A stretch of 64,000 bases of DNA, from positions 372,001-436,000 of the forward strand of contig NZ_JACHCG010000001.1 of the NCBI RefSeq assembly GCF_014200595.1, written 5' to 3'. Numbering within the stretch: the first letter of the stretch is position 1; the number at the start of each line of letters is the position of its first letter. The position numbers and the translations under genes are program-made. The notes below the pieces were generated by a model. The model was given only the letters and a program-made list of their open reading frames with translations, was not told the DNA's origin and did no database searches. Below are positions 60,692 through 64,000 of the stretch, one piece after another. This DNA comes from Pedobacter cryoconitis (lineage in GTDB: Bacteria > Bacteroidota > Bacteroidia > Sphingobacteriales > Sphingobacteriaceae).

Positions 60692-63600
60692 ATGGAAATT
60701 TTTATTCAAAGGATAATCAAAGGCATAGTCTTGTCTTTGATTATCCTGACCAGCATTAGTTATAATGCTGTTGCACAGACTTGTACATTCGGTAAAGGGG
60801 ACGTGATCATTACTGGTTACGACCTTCAGGACGGAGGTACACCAGCAGGTCAGGACGACCGGTTCTCTTTTTTATTGTTACGCCAGATACCGGCAGGTAC
60901 AGACATCTACTTTACTGATTTTGGATGGACTTCTGCAAATGCTTTTCAGGCAGATGTGCAGGCGACAACCGATGGTGTAATTAAATGGACTTCGGATAAA
61001 AGCTATCCGGCGGGGACAGAAATTTATGTCTTCTGTAAGTACCAGTTAAAGGCTTTTGACAATACAAATGCCCCGGCAGGAACTGTCACGGGAATAGTTG
61101 AGTCAGTAGCCACCAGGGCAAATCCTCCTGGTGGAGATCACCAGTACATGAGCTTAGGTTTATTTTCTGGAGATCAGATTTTTGCTTTTACCGGTAGTGT
61201 CGCTGCGCCAACATTACTGGCGGGTATTAGTATGAACCATGACAATGGGGGTGGAGTTAGTGGCTGGGACGCGGCTTTAACCCCGACAACTTTTGCTGCT
61301 GACCGTTCTATGCTGCCTGCGGCACTGGCAAGTGGTGCACAGAATTTGTCTCTTATTTTACATGATGATCCGGGAGATCCTGCTTTTGATACGGGATTTA
61401 CTGCACGTTTCAAAAAAACAGCTGGTGCTGGTACTTTAGCCGGTACCCCTGCTGTAATTTTAGCCCAGCTTAATAATGCTGTTAATTGGGAATTCAAAAG
61501 TGACGGTACTTCTTTCTCACCTTTTCTTGCTGGTGAAACATTTACCGTATCCGGCGCTTCATTTACTACGAATCCAACAGATAAACTGAGCCAGTGCGCT
61601 GGAACAGGTACTACGTTTACTGCTGTGGCTGCTAACTTTTGTTCTTTGAAATGGCAGTTAAGTACAGATGGGGGAGCAAATTATGCAGATATTACTGATA
61701 ATGCGATCTATTCGGGATCTGCTACTGCCACACTTACTATTTCAAATGTCAATGGCTTAAATAATAATAAATACAGGCTGAACGCAAATGGCTCTTCAGG
61801 TATAGTCAGTTCGACCGGTGCATTGTTAACCTTATCCAGCCAGGTTATTAATTTATCGCCGGTTCTGGCTTCAGGAACTTATAAAACAGCCTATAGTCAA
61901 CCTGTAACGGTTGCTTCGGGTGGAGGAGCACCTTTTGCTTATACATTAGCTGTTCCGGGAACTTTGCCGGCTGGTTTAACGCTATCTTCGGCTGGGGTTA
62001 TTTCAGGTACACCAACTGCTGTTGGTACTTTTAATTTTACTGTTAATGTGACTGGTGCCTGTGTAAGTTCAGGTTCACAAGCCTTTTCACTGGTCATTGC
62101 ACCGAAAGCGGTAACTGCAACTTTTGCTGCGGTAACTAAAGCTTATAATGGAGATGCGGTTGCCAATGTTGTTTTTGATCCGCTTACAGTAGCAAGTGGG
62201 GTGGTCGCACCAGATGTGGTCAGTGTAACTTATACTTCAGCAGCTTATAATAATGCGGGTGTAGGAATTAATAAGCCGGTAACTTTAACCGGTCTGGCTT
62301 TAACAGGTGCTAACAGTGCATCATATACGTTAAACCCGGTGGTAGTTATAGGTACGATTACAACGGCTACGATTGTTCCTTCGCTGGTGCTGCCAATTAC
62401 TAAAGTATATGATGGCAATACCACAGCTGCTTTAACCAGTGCTAATTATAGTTTTACTGGTAAGGTAGGCGCGGAGGATGTAGCTTTAAATAATCCAGCT
62501 ACAGGAACTTATGCGCTAAAGGATATTGGTAACCGTTTGGTCAGTGTTACTGGTTTAACATTAACCGGAGCAAATGCAGCCAATTATACGCTTTCTACAA
62601 CAAGTGTAAGTGCAACGGGTACAATTACTGCGGCGAGTATCGTTCCATCTTTACTATTACCTATTACGAAGGTATATGATGGAAATACCACAGCCGCGTT
62701 AACTGCTGCAAATTATAGTTTTACAGGTAAGGTTGGAACAGAGAATGTAGCTTTAAATAATCCTGCTACAGGAACTTACGCACTTAAAGATGTTGGCAAC
62801 CGTTTAGTGAGTGTTACTGGTTTAGCACTTACTGGTACAGATGCCGGAAATTATATACTTTCGGCGACTAATGTCAGTGCAACCGGAACAATCACCTCAG
62901 CGACCATTGTACCTATATTAGGGGGTATAATTACCAAGGTATACGATGGCAATACCACAGCTGCTTTAACCAATGCTAATTATAGTTTTACAGGTAAGGT
63001 TGGTACAGAGAATGTAGCTTTAAATAATCCGGCTACAGGGACTTACGCATTAAAAGATGTTGGCAGCCGTTTAGTCAGTGTTACAGGTTTAACCCTGACG
63101 GGGACCGATGCTGGAAATTATATACTTTCGACTACCAATGTCAGTGCAAACGGAACAATCACCTCAGCGACCATTGTACCTGTATTAGCGGGCACAATTA
63201 CCAAGGTTTATGACGGCACCGTTGCTGCTGCCTTAACGGGTTCGAATTACAGCTTTACAGGAAAAATTGGTGCAGAGGATGTAACACTTAATAATCCGGT
63301 AGCCGGAACTTATGATCTGAAAGTTGCAGGTAACAGAACAGTAAGCGTGAACGGAATTGCGCTGACCGGAACTGATGCACTGAATTATACACTTTCTACT
63401 ACAAGTTTAACTGCTCCGGGTACAATTACCGCAGCGACGATTATACCAGTATTGGCGGGTACGATTACTAAGGTTTATGATGGCAATACTACTGCTGCGT
63501 TAACCGGATCGAATTACAGCTTTAGCGGAAATATCGGTGCAGATGATGTAAGCTTAAATAATCCTGTGACAGGCGCTTATGATCTGAAAGATGCAGGCAG

Positions 63601-64000
63601 CAGAACAGTAAGCGTAAACGGAATTGCGTTAATAGGTGCTGATGCTGCGAATTATACACTTTCCACTACGAGTTTAACTGCTGCGGGTACCATTACCTCA
63701 GCGACTATTGTACCTGTATTAGCAGGCACAATTACTAAAGTTTATGATGGCAATACTACAGCTGCTTTAACAAATTCGAATTACAGCTTCACCGGAAAGA
63801 TCGGTGCGGATGATGTGAGCTTAAATAATCCGGCAGCCGGAACTTATGACCTGAAGATTGCGGGCAGCAGAACAGTAAGCGTGAACGGAATTGCATTAAC
63901 AGGTGCTGATGCAGCGAATTATACGCTTTCTACCACGAGTTTAACTGCTGCGGGTACCATTACATCAGCGACCATTGTACCTGTATTAGCAGGCACAATT
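60692..64000 (+). CDS. Giant secreted YDG-repeat protein (partial, runs off the window)
   Basis: The frame opens at ATG 60692 and stays open for 1103 codons to the window edge. Parts: signal peptide ending NAVAQ (about residue 30); a strand-rich N-domain starting TCTFGKGDVIITGYDLQDGG, like domains of Bacteroidota surface proteins; an Ig-like region with CSLKWQLSTDGGANY; a putative-Ig (He_PIG) segment, LPAGLTLSSAGVISGTPTAV; then a YDG-repeat array from codon 471 onward. Each 89-residue unit has ITKVYDGNTTAAL, NYSFTGK, GTY-LKD, SVTG and the TIT strand. The C-terminus, probably with a type IX secretion sorting domain, is not in the window. Likely a long surface adhesin. Confidence 0.88.
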   Translation, partial: MEIFIQRIIKGIVLSLIILTSISYNAVAQTCTFGKGDVIITGYDLQDGGTPAGQDDRFSFLLLRQIPAGTDIYFTDFGWTSANAFQADVQATTDGVIKWTSDKSYPAGTEIYVFCKYQLKAFDNTNAPAGTVTGIVESVATRANPPGGDHQYMSLGLFSGDQIFAFTGSVAAPTLLAGISMNHDNGGGVSGWDAALTPTTFAADRSMLPAALASGAQNLSLILHDDPGDPAFDTGFTARFKKTAGAGTLAGTPAVILAQLNNAVNWEFKSDGTSFSPFLAGETFTVSGASFTTNPTDKLSQCAGTGTTFTAVAANFCSLKWQLSTDGGANYADITDNAIYSGSATATLTISNVNGLNNNKYRLNANGSSGIVSSTGALLTLSSQVINLSPVLASGTYKTAYSQPVTVASGGGAPFAYTLAVPGTLPAGLTLSSAGVISGTPTAVGTFNFTVNVTGACVSSGSQAFSLVIAPKAVTATFAAVTKAYNGDAVANVVFDPLTVASGVVAPDVVSVTYTSAAYNNAGVGINKPVTLTGLALTGANSASYTLNPVVVIGTITTATIVPSLVLPITKVYDGNTTAALTSANYSFTGKVGAEDVALNNPATGTYALKDIGNRLVSVTGLTLTGANAANYTLSTTSVSATGTITAASIVPSLLLPITKVYDGNTTAALTAANYSFTGKVGTENVALNNPATGTYALKDVGNRLVSVTGLALTGTDAGNYILSATNVSATGTITSATIVPILGGIITKVYDGNTTAALTNANYSFTGKVGTENVALNNPATGTYALKDVGSRLVSVTGLTLTGTDAGNYILSTTNVSANGTITSATIVPVLAGTITKVYDGTVAAALTGSNYSFTGKIGAEDVTLNNPVAGTYDLKVAGNRTVSVNGIALTGTDALNYTLSTTSLTAPGTITAATIIPVLAGTITKVYDGNTTAALTGSNYSFSGNIGADDVSLNNPVTGAYDLKDAGSRTVSVNGIALIGADAANYTLSTTSLTAAGTITSATIVPVLAGTITKVYDGNTTAALTNSNYSFTGKIGADDVSLNNPAAGTYDLKIAGSRTVSVNGIALTGADAANYTLSTTSLTAAGTITSATIVPVLAGTI
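62102..64000 (+). repeat. Seven YDG-domain repeat units (264 + 6 x 267 bp) and the start of an eighth
   Basis: Unit starts fall at 62102, 62366, 62633, 62900, 63167, 63434 and 63701; an eighth begins at 63968. The Asp/Asn of the YDG motif recurs every 267 bp (89 residues) except that the first spacing is 264. Units are very similar at the DNA level, and neighbours 3-4 and 6-7 are the most alike, which suggests recent copying or gene conversion. Confidence 0.95.

Noticed and set aside
61174..61497. A 107-residue open frame on the minus strand inside the giant protein gene
   Set aside because: It lies wholly within a clear repeat-protein reading frame with signal peptide, and its own translation is low-complexity Pro/Ala/Ser without a family.
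62102..64000. CRISPR array or satellite DNA
   Set aside because: The 267-bp period is in frame, encodes YDG domains and has no spacer-like unique inserts.

Overview
This 64 kb window looks like chromosome from a member of the Bacteroidota, most likely a Pedobacter-like Sphingobacteriaceae bacterium. Supporting signs are three SusC/SusD outer-membrane pairs, a 1371-residue hybrid two-component sensor of the Bacteroidota type, promoters that match TTG-N19/20-TAnnTTTG, a DUF6266 pseudogene, AT-rich intergenic DNA and many lipoproteins whose lipobox cysteine is followed by Lys or Ser. The genus is an inference from gene content. No rRNA, tRNA, CRISPR array or intact insertion sequence was seen.

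Layout. 1-2.5 kb: end of a TetR regulator, a DHA2 efflux pump and an SDR enzyme. 2.5-8.6 kb: an outer-membrane DUF6268 protein and an enzyme-less SusC/SusD pair whose SusC carries a 9-residue tandem repeat. 8.7-9.9 kb: a small protein, a decayed DUF6266 gene and repeat-rich non-coding DNA. 9.85-15.7 kb: SDR/HxlR divergent pair, two glycosyltransferases, MiaE and two small secreted proteins. 15.7-38.5 kb: a large uronate-polysaccharide island. 38.5-43.7 kb: a SusC/SusD pair followed by a siderophore-interacting flavoreductase. 43.9-44.6 kb: a HigBA toxin-antitoxin module. 44.7-51.9 kb: TSUP exporter, MocR/GNAT pair, FKBP isomerase, KirBac channel, lipoproteins and an M57-like protease. 51.8-56.7 kb: an AraC/PhlG-like hydrolase/MFS group and an Lrp/DHA2 pair. 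56.7-64 kb: a degenerate phosphoesterase, three tandem phage-collar (MdpB-like) proteins, a substrate-binding-like protein without a signal peptide, and the start of a giant secreted protein with 267-bp YDG repeats that runs off the window.

The uronate island reads as one pathway. The SusC/SusD pair (26.8-31.9 kb) imports oligosaccharides. A GH16 endoglucanase, a PL8 lyase, a GH88 unsaturated uronyl hydrolase, a DUF2264 protein and a PL38/alginate-lyase-type enzyme break them into glucose-type units and unsaturated uronate. A hexuronate MFS carrier, KduI, an SDR reductase, KdgK and KdgA convert the uronate through 2-keto-3-deoxygluconate to pyruvate and glyceraldehyde-3-phosphate. A LacI repressor and the hybrid sensor flank the catabolic operon, so uptake and catabolism can be controlled separately. 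The enzyme mix suggests a glucan that contains glucuronic acid; the exact substrate cannot be read from sequence.

The least understood region is 56.7-64 kb, where phage-like collar proteins sit outside any visible prophage beside a giant repeat protein. Other points for a second look are the perfect 31-bp-arm hairpin at 39521-39587, the 54-bp imperfect palindrome at the start of the PL38 gene, the 21-bp triplication over the kdgA stop codon, and several genes whose -7 box lies only 4-6 nt before the start codon, which predicts leaderless mRNAs.
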